A DNA stretch of 64,000 nucleotides, from positions 15,698,285-15,762,284 of the forward strand of contig NC_081413.1 in NCBI RefSeq assembly GCF_030272615.1, given 5' to 3'. The notes below the pieces were generated by a model that saw only the letters and a list, made by a program, of their open reading frames with translations, was not told the DNA's origin and did not search any database. Position 1 is the stretch's first letter, and every line of letters starts with the position of its first letter. The position numbers were made by a program, and so were the translations under genes. Positions 1 to 12,995 of the stretch are shown piece by piece. The stretch comes from Cryptomeria japonica. Lineage: Eukaryota > Streptophyta > Pinopsida > Cupressales > Cupressaceae.

Positions 1-1974
1 ATTATCTATGCAATGCACACCACACCATTAACATTCATAGAAACATACATGCTAATCTACATCACTCATTTCATAAGATTTAAGGCATAATTCAATCATA
101 ATATTAATACACGTATATGATTGATACGTTCTCTACAATCTACTCCCTTGAACATTCTATCAACATGCATTGTGAACATGATAGGGAACAACACTTAACA
201 CAACATTGGGCCAATGATGTCAAACATTTGGAATAACCACCATGAGATTTAAAAGGAAAAACCAAGAGGGAGAATTATCAAATTCAACGCACTCATAAAA
301 TGCATGTAATTTCAACAATAAGTCTAGTGTGACCAAGGGTGAAAAAATAGATAGATGGGAGAGTTTGGTGACTAAACTGTTCATAAGAAAATTCAAAATA
401 CAATGCTAGACTTTACAACATGAGGACCATTTTCACCAATAACCAAAATAATTTATCAAGCCTGAAATAGTTTCACATAATAAAGTGATTAATACCTGCA
501 ACATTTGAGGGAGTAACCACTACACGACACCTGAGAGTACAACATCACGAGTGCATTAGATAACATACCTAAATGCGCAACACAATTGAGTCATCTATGA
601 CTCCACTACCATGCAACAATTAAGCATTAACTCATACAACTATGCACTCAACAAAACTTGCACGCATATATGATTTCGATATAATGCAATTACTTCGTTA
701 TGCAAGAAGACATATATGCAAGGGGAATTCTACCACATCCACATGACATACACTTCATGCAAGGGTTAGACTTAGAGTATCACATGCACTAGGAATATTA
801 TGATTGCAAGGATATGATACGTAGGATCACCTTTATCTCAAGTTCACAAAACAATGCGAAGAAAGGTACATTATAATTCAATACATGGACACTTAATGCA
901 TTGAATTATACAAGGATGAATAACCATTCAACCACACAGGAACTACCCACACAAGGGACTTACATAAATTTACATCATAAATCATTATCACATTCTATGA
1001 TACAATGATATCCACATACTTAACAAAGACAACACAACGAAGGCACTACACTTATCAACACGATACCATAATGATGTAGGGTTTAAACATTATGAATTCA
1101 ATTACAACCACCATTTAGGTTATGGTCAATACAAAACCACATACAACAATTACAAGATACACATGATGCAAATTGATTGAATGGGTTTTTTCACAACGCC
1201 ACAAGGAAATAAGCCACATAGGTTGTCACATGAATACATTAAATAGTGCAATCTGGAGACATAAGTCATTGAACCAAATAATCTATTATGACAACTTCAC
1301 ATATGCACTATGCATTCTTACAAAAATGGGGTACAATGCACTCATTGCAAGTACAACAATGTTAGCATAACATGAACATGGATTATTGAATCTTTTCACA
1401 TTTAAATGCAACACTCACACCATGCAGTTAATAACACTCAATTAAGAGCTAGTCAATAGACGTTCAAGTCAAATCAAGTTAGATAGATTCATCAATCATT
1501 CCAACCAAGAGGCACACAAGAGCAATAGGGCCACTCAAGGGAAAATAAACATATATGCTAAGGGAAAATCAAACATTGAGGAGACCATCACACCAGAAGG
1601 CACTCCTTGACACACGTGAAGGTTTAAGTAATCCTTAGCCAACAAGAACTTGCCAAACATATCACGCTAGGTCAAACAAGACAACTACATAATCTATCTA
1701 ATTCGTGTGGCCTAGGCATCATGCCATCCCATCACACATTAAAAACATATACACATAAGGGTTTGAAATAAGGGACACCTTCCTTTCCTATTAGGTGTAA
1801 TGTCTAGGAGGCTCCCTCCCTCACTACTTAAGTTGATCCTTATTGATTCAACTATTGACTCAATCTATAAGTACTTACATACACATGCGTCAAGCACTAT
1901 TTAATTAGAGGGTTCAACAATCAATCCTTGTGCAACTCAGTGGAGTGAAGTCAAGGCCCTAGTGTTGAACCCAA
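1..1974. other. AT-rich stretch without a gene; possible interior of a minus-strand retroelement
   Basis: No reading frame here resembles a known protein; the longest are short and low in complexity. Because a minus-strand tRNA-Met-type primer-binding site lies at its right edge, this stretch may be the start of the untranslated interior of a retroelement whose 5' LTR would lie to the right. No gag or pol similarity is visible before the window edge, so this reading is an inference. Confidence 0.3.
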
Positions 1975-1986
1975 AGCTCTAATACC
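1975..1986 (-). promoter_or_regulatory. Primer-binding site-like motif (initiator tRNA-Met type)
   Basis: Read on the minus strand the sequence is TGGTATTAGAGC, one base from the TGGTATCAGAGC motif used by many plant LTR retrotransposons. Two bases beyond it the minus strand ends in CA (plus strand TGTAAGG from 1989), the expected LTR terminus. I could not find the partner LTR or the far end of this LTR. Confidence 0.45.
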
Positions 1987-4900
1987 AAATGTAAGGATAT
2001 CACGGAATAATCAAATAGCTCAAAATCCACATTCACTAGGAATAAATTAAACATCGACACTATATGAGTACATAAAACATTTTCACAAGATGAAGTGTCA
2101 AGTCAAGAATATAGAATACATGAAATATATTATACAAAGGATGCAACCTAGTCTCTCAAGTCCATCTCATTACATCGCTAGAAATAATGATACAAGATTG
2201 TTGGAGTCTCTATCTACTACAAGTGCAACCGTTATCACAAATTGAGAGACGAGAACATGGTTCATATGCTTTTCCACCCAACCACAAAGCTTATGCTTCC
2301 CTAGAATTATTTCTTTCTTGAAGAATACCCAACCTTGGACAATATGTCTAGCAACCCGAAAACAATGGACAAGAAGGAATCTGGTGCGACATGATATATC
2401 TACATGCATTTCACATATGAGCATGTTATGTCCTACTAGCTTTTGCTAAAGCATTTTAACCGAAAATTAGTAGATAGATCTTGAAAAGAAATACTCTCCT
2501 TTGTTAATCCATATTCAACACCTATCTTAGAAGGTATAGCCATACCACACAAGAAAAGTAAACCAATTCCTTTAATCTAAATAATTTTAAAACATAACAT
2601 GCATGGTTTAAATCATCAAAACAACTCTTTATTCTTTCCATACAAAATGATTAACTAAACATCTATTTACTATTTTGTGCAAATCAATTTCTACTATGCT
2701 GTTAGTGATTTCATGTAAATTTACAAAAATATTGCATATGCTATCATTATTTCGTGTTTTTAAACTAGTCTCTTTTATATTTTTGGACTAGTCTTAAATC
2801 ACACACACTAAGCAACATATTAAGCCTAGAGAATGTTAGTCAACTTTGAGTGTTTAACACTTTTAAGTCTAGAAGTCAAACCTTAGTGTGTATGATTTAA
2901 GCCGTCCAATATTTTTGTAGCTCAACACTAAAGAATTCACTTATACAACAATAATACAAAAAAAAAAATGTATGTATGTATATTGAAAGAAAAGAAAATT
3001 GGATCAATGAGATCAGAGAAGATCATGCAATGAATTAATGTTCATGCTAGAGGTCAAAATCGATAAACAATAGATATTTGTATCAACATAATTTGAAAAT
3101 GCAGATGACAGTAATATACTATGGATCCATTCTTTTCTGATTGACAACATTATATATGGAAACAATACCCAAAACAAATTACATCATATGCTCTACTACA
3201 ACAACAATTAAGAATTTCCCACACAAGCTTCTGATGTATATACAAAATTCAAGCAAGAATATGTATATGGATATGTGCACGCAAGCACACAAATGCACAT
3301 GCAAATTGACCGTCTCAATTATACGTGCAAAAAATTTGCAAACCAAATTCATTGGCATATCACAGATCTAAACCGTTTTAGGAATTTGCTAGTTTAGTGT
3401 AACATACTGATAAAAGAGATAATTCCATTGTGCTTCTATGCTGAAAAAAAAATACTATCTATTGTGCTTCTATGCTGAAAAAAAAAATTCCATTTTAACT
3501 ACCATTCAAAAATTACTATTTTTGACAGATTTTTACAAGATCCAAAATTTATCATTTTTCGTATTATACATATCTATCTGGATGACTATGAAAGTTATTG
3601 AAATCTAATTCAAGTGACGCTATTTGTCTATTTGCTACACTGATTGCATGCATGAAATAAAAGATATTTGAAAATTACATTCTATAAAATACCAAAAAAA
3701 AAACACATTAAAAGTCCAATTTGAGGACTTAGATAAAACAATTTGGCCCCACAAATGTGTCAAGATTTGATCCATACAATATATCCAATTGGCATCTTTT
3801 AGAACTCTTCAAATACTTCTCCACTTGAAATATCAGTCCAAATGGAGTACCGAGTCAAAAGTTATGGCCTCTGAAGTCCTTGCATCAAAATTTTATAAAA
3901 GAACAAGGTCATGGTTGTAGATTTGTCCTAAATAGTGTAGTTGTATTCTAATGGTGTGATTTCATCTTGAGTATAAATTACCCACCAACAACACACAAGA
4001 TGTTCCATTACTCAACCGTAGCTCCCAAGTTGAGAAATTTGCTAAAAATAGCTTTGTAATTGCCATTGCCATCTCCACCTTCTTCATGAATACCATTACA
4101 ATTAATATTCTAAGTTAACAAGGAGAATAATAATAAAATAATAATACCTCTTAACAACATGGATGTCCAAGTAACTATTCCAAGATTGTTAGAGATGCAT
4201 AAAAAATAATACATTAGGATTGCAAGCTAAATATCATATTATCCCAAAATAGTTGTAATTGTTGATTGTTGACTCAATCCTAGATATTGATATGTCTATA
4301 TAGGTACATGATGGAATTTTTTTTGATTAATAAAAAAAATTCTAGTATACATTTGAATTATCTAGTTTTTACTTTGTTCACTAAGAGACACTACAAGTTT
4401 ATATGATTCCTTACAAGGGTGGAGATGGATCACATTTTATAATGATTCAAATTCTTAAAGTGCACCATCTACATCACAGTAGTTGTAGAGATTAACATCT
4501 TATTGAAAACTTTAGATTAAATGGATATTTTTGGTACGTTTAAATAATCCTTAGTTTACCTTAACTCTAGATCACAAGGGATTTGTTAGATATATAAGTT
4601 CACATACTTTATTCATGGATTATTTAATTCTCCTCTACATAGTATATGTCTATTGGTTATATAGTTTAATCACAACATTTATAGGCAAATAAATGTTGGT
4701 AGTTGAATGGTAGTTATACCACCTTACATTGTTTAATAAAATAAAGATTTACGAGTTTGTTCTATAAATATGTCACTTCTTCTTCTTTCACTAATTAATT
4801 TGAAATTTTCCAACAAGTTACATTAAATGCTATGTTATATTTAACTCATAAAAATATGACATTTTTTAGGTGTACCCAATATTGACTCTTTTAATATTAA

Positions 4901-5890
4901 CCATATTTCAAAAGCATTCATAGTTTAGTAAGTAGAATTGGAGCACTAATTATTGTTCCTATCTATCTTCAAATTTTGAGTGTAGACATCTCAAATAAGT
5001 TGTTAAAGTTTAGGTTTTGATTTTAGGCCAAAAAAAAGAAATTGGCTACTTCTAAATCCTTTTTGACCCCCATTTTCATACACTTACCCAAAAATCTATT
5101 TGGAAATAAAATGATAAAATTTGAACTAAGCTACCCTCAAAATTTATGAAGGAACAAGGTCATGATTGTAAAACCATCTTATATGGTGTAGTTTTTTGCT
5201 AATAGTGTGATTTCATGTTGTGACTGCATAGACTTTTGGTGCTTGCAAAATATGTTAAACTTGATGATATTTGTGTACTTGAAAAACCACGTGGTGCTAA
5301 GAACCATCAACGTGATTCACTATAACAAAGGAGAAGGGTGCCAAGCTATTAGATTGATTTAACAAAATAAGACATGGATGCCAAATAATGATGTAGAAAG
5401 AGTAGCTATGGCTGAACCACAAGTCCCCTCAAATGGTATATGAATGCATTGTTCTAATCGTTGATTAATTTCTCTCTAGACATTCAATTTTTAAAATAAA
5501 CTAAGATGATAACTTTAAACACACAATCTTAAACATATAATTTAATGTGTTTTATAATTAAGAACGACCCAAAAACTTGAATAGACATATAAAGTAACTA
5601 ATTCTGAAAAATATCCCTTAAAACATTCACATAAAAATTGGATATAAAAAAAAAAAAAATTAAAAATTACTACTCTACAATAATTTCAAAGAGATTAAAA
5701 TCCTTGGTTGTGCCTAATTTTAAACAAGAGCTATTCAATTGTGTCTTGATATAGAGTTGGACAATGGATTGTTAGGTGAGAGAATATTCTTTACCAATTT
5801 TTTTAGGACTGCACTGCTCACACAATATGATCTCAAAATCTTTTCGTTAATGCATTCTTTTACAGATTTGGATGATTTGATGTAAAGCTA
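1987..5890. other. AT-rich spacer, no gene seen; short direct repeats
   Basis: The first few hundred bases may be an LTR belonging to the primer site at 1975-1986. A 35-bp unit containing ATTGTGCTTCTATGCTGAAA is duplicated in tandem from 3426 and 3461. A diverged segment of about 80 bp (GAACAAGGTCATG followed later by GTGTGATTTCAT) occurs at about 3898-3975 and again at about 5150-5220 in the same orientation, probably copies of one dispersed repeat. The frames at 2170-2424 and 3141-3371 look like chance openings. Confidence 0.6.
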
Positions 5891-5954
5891 TATTTTCTAA
5901 CACTTTTCTTCCAATTCATAAGTGATTATGCATGGATTACTTTCTGATATTATT

Positions 5955-6165
5955 TTGCAGCAGGCAACACTTGTTGAAGTCTTCAAGGAGAACGACAGCA
6001 ACAATTCAGAACTTCAAGCACAATTATCAAGAGTACAGTCTCAGTTGACAGTCATAGCTAATGACCACAACCCGCCTCTAAATAAGAAATTTAATATCAT
6101 TATGAAAGATCTTGTGCTTTATACTCTCGAAAAAAAAAAATATTTCTCATCTTGTAACTATTGAA
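5955..6165 (+). pseudogene. Exon-like fragment with coiled-coil composition, gene unknown
   Basis: A stretch starting after an acceptor-like site (TATTTTGCAG ending near 5960) reads as a hydrophilic helix: ATLVEVFKENDSNNSELQ continues into QAQLSRVQSQLTVIA. The Q, L, E and S pattern suggests a coiled coil, and its composition differs from the AT-rich frames around it. The frame ends in an oligo-A region near 6130-6164. The following 500 bases look like a 3' untranslated region or intron, without long frames. I do not recognise the family. It may be the last exon of a decayed or incomplete host gene, or chance. Confidence 0.3.
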
Positions 6166-7930
6166 GAATATAGTTCATAACTGAATTATACCAGTCATGT
6201 ACATGTCAATAATGAGCAGCAGATGTGTCCAGTCTTCTCTAGTTTCTTGTCAATAGTCACAGTTTAGTTGTCAATTAAATTTACTATTTTGTAGGAAGAC
6301 TGAGGAGACTTTTGCACTTTGTTAATGAATGATACAAGTTCTTCTGCAGTTCCATTTGCTGTGATTTTGTTGCTGCCATACTTCTCTTAAGAGAGTCATT
6401 TTTGTTCAAGGATATGATGATCAAGAGCACAGAGAAAAGTATTCAGATGAACCTTTCAAAAGGACCCATATCATGAAACTTTGAACCTTTTCCCTCTGCA
6501 CATAATCCAAAACTTCTGTTATTGTTGTCTTTGTTTTGCAGCTTCTTTTGCCATCAATCAAAGATTATTTGTACTACTAGGCAACTTGAAGGTTTGTGAG
6601 ATAATAAAGAACAAAACACAAAGAGACAAACTAAAGATGCACTAAGCATACGGAAAGCTAAACAAGACTATCTCTGGTGATTTTATGTGTCCACACAGTG
6701 AGCAGTAATGATAATGAGTAAAAATGGCATGTAAAAAACATGCAGTCAGAAGAGATAGTGGAAAATGCAAAGCTGTAGAGCGTATAAAGTTGCTTTCCAG
6801 ATGGTCTGTATACAGTCCACATGTTGAACTAATACCAGAAATATTAAATAAAAAATTAAAGTTAATCATTCAATCTTATGTCAGGAGACAGGGGAGAACA
6901 GTGGAATACATTTTAAACCACATATATTAATGGACTTTTTGTCAGCATTTCTCTTACTGTCAACTCAAATAGACAATGGAAGACTCTGTAACATTTTTGG
7001 CGGCCCACAATATTCTACAAAAACAGTCGGTACAAAATTTGTTATGATCGATTTAGATTTTTCTTCTTCAAAGATTCAAGAATTGATTAATAACATAATA
7101 GAATATGGTTAAGGAAGAACCCCACCATATCTGCCACTAAGATTATTTATAAGCCTTTAATTTGGCTGATAGGCTATTATTACATTATTATTTTTTAAGT
7201 ATTTCTATGGTAGTAAAAAAAAATGTATAGTATAGAAATGGTTTTTTTATTTCAAACATATTCAAAATATTTGGTGAAGTCTAAAGGTTCTTAATGAGCC
7301 CACCAAGGATCAAGTCTTGCTTAGTGCAAGAAGGCTGTGACATCAAAAAGGGATGAGGACAGGATCGTGCCCCAAATGAATTTGGCGGAATGGATACCCC
7401 TCAGTCCTTGGCTCTTTGCTGAAGAGATTCAGCCTAAGGCTCGTGCTCCCCTAGTGGGTGGCTAAAACAGCTTTGTGGATGAAAAAAATCCACCAAAACA
7501 TATATGGTAGTCAAAAATAAAATTTGACATAAAAAAGTTCATTTAAATAAATGACTTAAAATTTTTTAAATTAAGTATATTTATAATTGTTAAGACATTT
7601 GTAATTGTTTGAATAAACAAAGGAATTCACATATTTAAAGCGTCAATCTACCTATTTTATTGGAATAATAAAAAATCATAACTAATACAAATATTAAATG
7701 GAAAAATGATAATGCTAAAATATATCTTGACTAATGCTCAAGTATTTATCTTATATATGTAGATTCTTTTACTTAGTTTTGACAATATACCAAGGCAACT
7801 GTTATCTCCTCCTTTACCTTAACACAAATTTGGGGTACCAATCAAAGAAGGAAAATCTATTTGGAAATATTGAAATGCAAATCATGTTGATGCTTGGAAA
7901 CTCAAAAGTGAAACAAGGTTGTTGGAGGTC
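6166..7930. other. Spacer without a supported gene
   Basis: Several frames of 60-75 codons on both strands show no recognisable motif. The segment at about 7260-7490 is richer in G and C than its surroundings (for example CCCCTCAGTCCTTGGCTC), which suggests the remnant of an inserted repeat; I could not identify it. Confidence 0.5.
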
Positions 7931-7939
7931 TTCATATGC

Positions 7940-8190
7940 TTGAAAAAGGAATGCCTATGTACTTGCCAATGGAGGAGCATTAAATGAGGTTGTTGACGAG
8001 GTAGAGGATGACCATCTCTTGGAAGGAGTTGAGAACTTTTTTGTCAATGCCAAGATTGAAGAAAAGGAGTGGGCCTCGTATAACCTAGAGTTGAATATGG
8101 TCATGGTGGTGGAGGGTCTTGGGTGTTTCTTTCAAGACCAACCCAGTCATGACCTCCTTCAACTCTTGGGGAAGGTAATTTGTCTAATGG
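7940..8190 (+). pseudogene. Open stretch without a start codon, possible coding remnant
   Basis: The plus strand is open for about 80 codons, reading NAYVLANGGALNEVVDEVED and then an acidic segment with WASYNLELNMVMVVEGLG. It lacks an initiating methionine and runs into stops near 8200. The composition is more protein-like than neighbouring frames, but no family comes to mind. A fragment of a retroelement polyprotein or of a host exon are both possible. Confidence 0.25.
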
Positions 8191-8230
8191 ACTAATGAGA
8201 CTTGCCCATTATGAAGGGCATACCACCCAA

Positions 8231-11200
8231 AGGTTATGGTATCTAGGAATTTGGTAGGCATTGCAATTGCTTACTAGAAAGGTGTAAAACATTGTAGCGA
8301 TATAATTAGTAGCATGGCAATAATATTTATAGTATAGTGTTGGCCAAGAGGATAAGACCTTTTTTATTGTATTTGTGGGTATGCTTTTTTCCCTTTTGGA
8401 TTATTTTTGTTAAAAACAATGTGAAGTAAAGCTCCAATATTAACTTATGTAAGCTGTTGCAAATATGAAAAAGATTGCCAAATTAGATTTATATATATGA
8501 TTGCATATTCAATAGTAATTTAAAAAATAACAAACCATAACAAACACCAAATTTATGTGGAGAAACTCTTTCAGAAAAAAAACTCCACACGAGAAAGAGG
8601 GCAAGTATATTATTAATATTCAATGAAGAGATGTACGATAATTTACATGTCACTACTATCCTCTAATCAACCCAACAACACCTTATTACCTTCAAGAATT
8701 CAACCATAACATTTTTCTCTCATGGCTCCAATTTATAGAAACTTGTGGGAGGGAAAACCACTATTGTGACCCGATACAAGAGGCATGAAACTGCCTACAA
8801 AAAACCACATCTAGGATAATGAACATCAAATATAAATAATAATATTTGCATGGCTCCAACATAGGTACCTAGCCCATATCCACTTAACTATTTAGCTTCC
8901 TAGATGCTCTATAACTTCTTGATGACTCTTCGGATCATAAGAACATCTGACATTCATCTCCCAAACTTGGATGCACATCTCAAGACCTTCAAATTCTCAA
9001 AGTGGATGCCTAGAAATAATAGCTCTTCTTTAAGCCTTGTAACTATCATTGACACATGTTCACCTCTTTGAAATGCAATTGTACAATTTGTCGTAGAAAA
9101 TGCATATTAAATATTTTTCCTCTCATGTCCCGTAGAACGCTTTCCAAGAAACATAGAGACATATGAAAGTAATAGGATCTTAAGGTTAATGTTACCTATC
9201 CTAACACTTTTGAGGAAATTAGGGACAAATATGCCTCCTATAAGTTTTTGTTGTTTGATTTTTTTCTTTTGCTTGTATTGTGCTCCAATATTAGGTTGAT
9301 TTTGTGTTCTACTCAATTGTAATGTAAATCCTTGAGTGAAAGAAAAAATGGTAGCAGTAGTGGTTACATTTTGGATCGCTAAAAAATGTGGAGTTGTTTG
9401 TTAGAAAGATTAAGGTAGAGCCTGCACAATAGTGTAAATCATACCGTAAACCACCATAAGGAGGCTGTGAAGCCTCTAATCAAAGAGACATGATCTACAT
9501 TAGTAGCATTTATGGGACACATCCCATTAGATAGATATTTGTATAAGAATAGATAGAATGTAACCAAGAGAGAAGTGAAAATGAAGAAGGGAAGAAGAAG
9601 GTAGAGATAAATAATTTGTAATGTACAAGGAGATATAAGGATATAGTGAAAGGCAAAGCCCTAACACACACACATGATTTTTGCATGTGATGTATCATGG
9701 TTTATGAGCATTTTATTTTCTACATTCTATTAACTAGTTAAGGTATAGTCCAGATCAACTCCTTACTCCTCTTATATAAATGAAGTTGGGCTATAAATAC
9801 AACATATAAAAATTACTCGGGGATCAAAATTTTGATCTATGTTCCCCCATTTTCTTGCTAACAATGGTTTCATTGTCGAGACCTTGGTTAGATTGTACAA
9901 AGGACTGTAAGGAGAAATTGAAAAATTAAAATGTTAAATTGGATAGAAGGATTAGAAGAAGGAATACAAATTTCTGATAAATTATGTAACTATCTCCTTA
10001 ATGTCTTCCTTGTGAGAGGGGGCTAGGCACCAAGGGGATTGAAAATGGATACTGGGGGTCTTTGAAAGGAATCCTTGAAAGGATGTGACCCATAGAAAGG
10101 AGCTAGAAAATAAATATCATGAGAAAAGATAAAGGAGTAATGCAATCCCAAATCAAACAAACCCATGGACAAAGGAGATAATAAAAATTGAAGAGATGTT
10201 AGAGAGAAAATTGAATTGAGACCCATCCCCTATGTTGTATTTACCCATACAACTTATGCTTAGATTTTAGTCAATTTAAATATCTCCAATGATCTTCCTA
10301 CAAATATAACTCTAAAAGTTGTTCATTGGTCTTAGCCCCAACAAGTAGATTATGAATTAATACTCTTCTATTGTAGGAGGCGTTTTTAGACGTCGCATTG
10401 GATTGATTTACCCCCAAAATCACACATAAATAAACTTGAGTAAAACATCATGGTACAAAGATTCTCATCTAGATCACCTCTTAGTTCAAACTACAAACAA
10501 TGTTTCATGTTTTCTTTTCTATTGATTATAGGAATGACAAAAGAAAAATATTTTAGCTTCTTCAAAAGCATCTTCTATCTTGGTAAAAAAAAATTCCTTT
10601 AGCTTCTTCAAAAGAATCTTCTACTCTACAAAAACGAGTGAAGATCAAGGTAGAAAGATATTTATTGATACCTCTATTTATTGAAGATGACATATGGACA
10701 CTTATTTAAAAATACAAGAAAAATTCAAACATAAATGTTTTGAGCCCACACCAAATGCTTCTCTATTTCTATACCCTATTGCCAATTCTACATTTTAATA
10801 ATTTGATGGAACCTTTAGCCATCCTATTTTTCGGGAATTAAGGTGTCTCAAACCCTGCCATTCCTAGCATTATATATATTTATTTAATGTCTTAATTGCA
10901 ATTTTTTTATCATCATATCTTGACATCTAGTGTAAAATTGCATAGTGAGTGGTCTTCACATTGGGAGGTGACAAAAATGTATTTTGTCCTAATATGGGAA
11001 AGTAGGCATCCCGCTTTGGTAGATATGTTTTGTCATGTGTTACCATCTTAGAAACCTGTGTAGGTCATTACTGAATGATGGCTTCTTATGAAAGTTTATG
11101 ATAGGTTCCTATGACAGGTTGGACAAGTGTTAGAAGGGATATTGGGTTATGATGAGTTGTAAGAGAATCAATTAATTGTATTCATTTATGATAGATTCTC

Positions 11201-11278
11201 TTACAATTGTAAGTGTTTTCATATATGACAAATTTTATGACAGTTGTAAGGTGTGTAAGAGCATATGTCATACCTATT
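8231..11278. other. AT-rich spacer, no gene seen
   Basis: No supported gene. Short frames at 9107-9316, 9510-9698 and 10023-10226 are ordinary chance openings. A perfect 13-bp inverted repeat sits near the right end and is listed separately. Confidence 0.6.
11157..11206. repeat. Perfect 13-bp inverted repeat (stem-loop)
   Basis: TTGTAAGAGAATC at 11157-11169 is the exact reverse complement of GATTCTCTTACAA at 11194-11206, with a 24-base spacer. It lies 80 bases before the left LTR of element C. It could be a hairpin or part of an older inverted-repeat element; no flanking duplication was seen. Confidence 0.5.
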
Positions 11279-11285
11279 ATTAGTC

Positions 11286-12217
11286 TGTGATGAAAAATGT
11301 GCGTGCTAAACTAAGGGCTGAAAAGAAAGCTAATTTAACCGAACAAACACAATGCATCATACACCTCAAGATTAGAATGATAAAATAAAAACAAGAATGA
11401 AAACAATAACACAAATGCAAACCAAATGCCCACTTTGATTTTATTATTTCGCAATTGGATGCGTTCTCATGATGTAGCTTCGGATGTTCGATATTGCTCC
11501 ATGATAGCAAATGCAAATGATAATGAATGAAAATGATAATGGATAGGTTGAGTAATGATTTTGGCAGAGTAACGGTATGATGTATGAAAAAAGTGGATCA
11601 AAGAGGTTTTGGTCTAAAAATAGAGGGATTAAATAGGCAAGATGAGGAAGGGAAGGGGAGGTGAAGAGGAGACACTTGTCCTCCAAAAAAGGACAAGTGG
11701 CTCAAATAGATGGAAAAGGAATGACATGTGTCCATAAGGGCACATGTCTATTTTGGGCAAAGCCACTCAAAAATAGGAAGAGAGACATGTGTCCCTGAGG
11801 ACACATGTCCGTTTTGGAAAAGGCCACCCAAAATAGTATATTTTCCCCAAAATTAGGAATTGGTTAGAATGTGCAGACATGTGTGGGAGGTTAGAAGGGA
11901 TAGGATAAGGTTGGTTAGGAAGAATGAATAGGAATGAAAGGAATATGATGTTCATGATGGGGTTGGTTAGGATAGGATTGGAAGGAGGTTAGGGAGAAAA
12001 GTTAGGAGCCATGTGCTCAAATAGGAATTTTGAACCAAATTAATTAATTAATCCATGGGCTTGGAAAGGGGTTATTTAATTAATTAAAGTAATTAATCAA
12101 AAGAGGGGAAGAACAATGATAATTAATTAATTAGGAGGATAGGATTAGGGAATTAATTAATTGGAAGAAAGGGGTTTAAATTTGATTAAATTAATTAGTC
12201 AAATTTAGGTGTCTACA
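11286..12217 (-). repeat. Element C left LTR (3' LTR of the minus-strand element)
   Basis: It matches 20838-21808 along its whole length with scattered substitutions. It contains AT-rich palindromic stretches of TTAATTAATTAA near its right end. On the minus strand it begins TGTAGACACCTAAATTTG. A TTAAATA box near 11629, read on the minus strand as TATTTAA, could be a TATA-like element; it also occurs in the right LTR. Confidence 0.85.
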
Positions 12218-12231
12218 TTTTGCCCCTCTTC
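12218..12231 (-). promoter_or_regulatory. Polypurine tract of element C
   Basis: The minus strand reads GAAGAGGGGCAAAA immediately before the LTR start TGTAGACACC. This is the usual priming site for plus-strand synthesis. Element D has AAAGAGGGGCAAAA at the same place. Confidence 0.8.
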
Positions 12232-12487
12232 ATGGTGGCGCTAAAATAGCATCGATGCAAAGAAAAATAAAACACTTGAGAGTGAGGAAGCGAAAAAGAT
12301 GCCCCAAGCTCGACTGAGAACGAAGGACGAGGGAAGGGGTGCCCCCTCAAGAGGGTGCACGAGAAAATGGAGCCCGGGCAGCGTCTTGAAAGAAATAGTG
12401 CCCCAATAGATAGAGAGAAAGGGGACAAGAAATGAAAGCGGAAGGCGAAAACGACATCCAAAAAGGATACTTGGGGAGGGAGACACG

Positions 12488-12995
12488 CTAAAAGGGAAAA
12501 GGTGGGAATGACAAACTCGTTGGAATGCAAAATGACGGGAGTGCGAACCCACTGGAATGTGAAAGGGCGGGAATGCAAACCTGCTGGAACATGAAAGGGT
12601 GGGAATGCGAACCCGCTGGAACGTGAAAGTGCGATAATGTGAACCCACTGGAACATGAAAGTGTGGGAATGTGAACCCACTGGAATGCAAAAGTGTGGGA
12701 ATGCGAAAGTACGGGAATGTGACCCCGTTGGAATGCAAAATGGCAGTAATGACAAACCCGCTGGAACATGAAAGTGCGGGAATGTGAACTCGCTAGAACG
12801 TGAAAGTGTGGGAATGTGAACCTGCTAGAACGCGAAAGTGCGGGAATGCGAACCCCTTGGAACACGAAAGTATGGGAATGCGAATCTATTGGAATGTGAA
12901 ATGGCGGGAATGACAAACCCACTAGAACATGAAAGTAGGGGAATGCAAACCCACTAGAATGTGAAATGACAGGAATGCAAACTTGCTAGAATATG
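12488..12995 (-). repeat. 32-bp minisatellite, about 15 copies
   Basis: The plus-strand unit is close to GGGAATGCGAACCCGCTGG followed by AACGTGAAAGTGC, repeated with substitutions and a few 33-bp or short units. Because 32 is not a multiple of three, successive copies rotate the frame, yet the unit lacks stop codons in all three minus-strand frames. That explains three overlapping frames of 113 to 180 codons here, all reading Phe-, Ser-, His- and Pro-rich repeats. I regard these as repeat by-products and not proteins. Confidence 0.85.
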
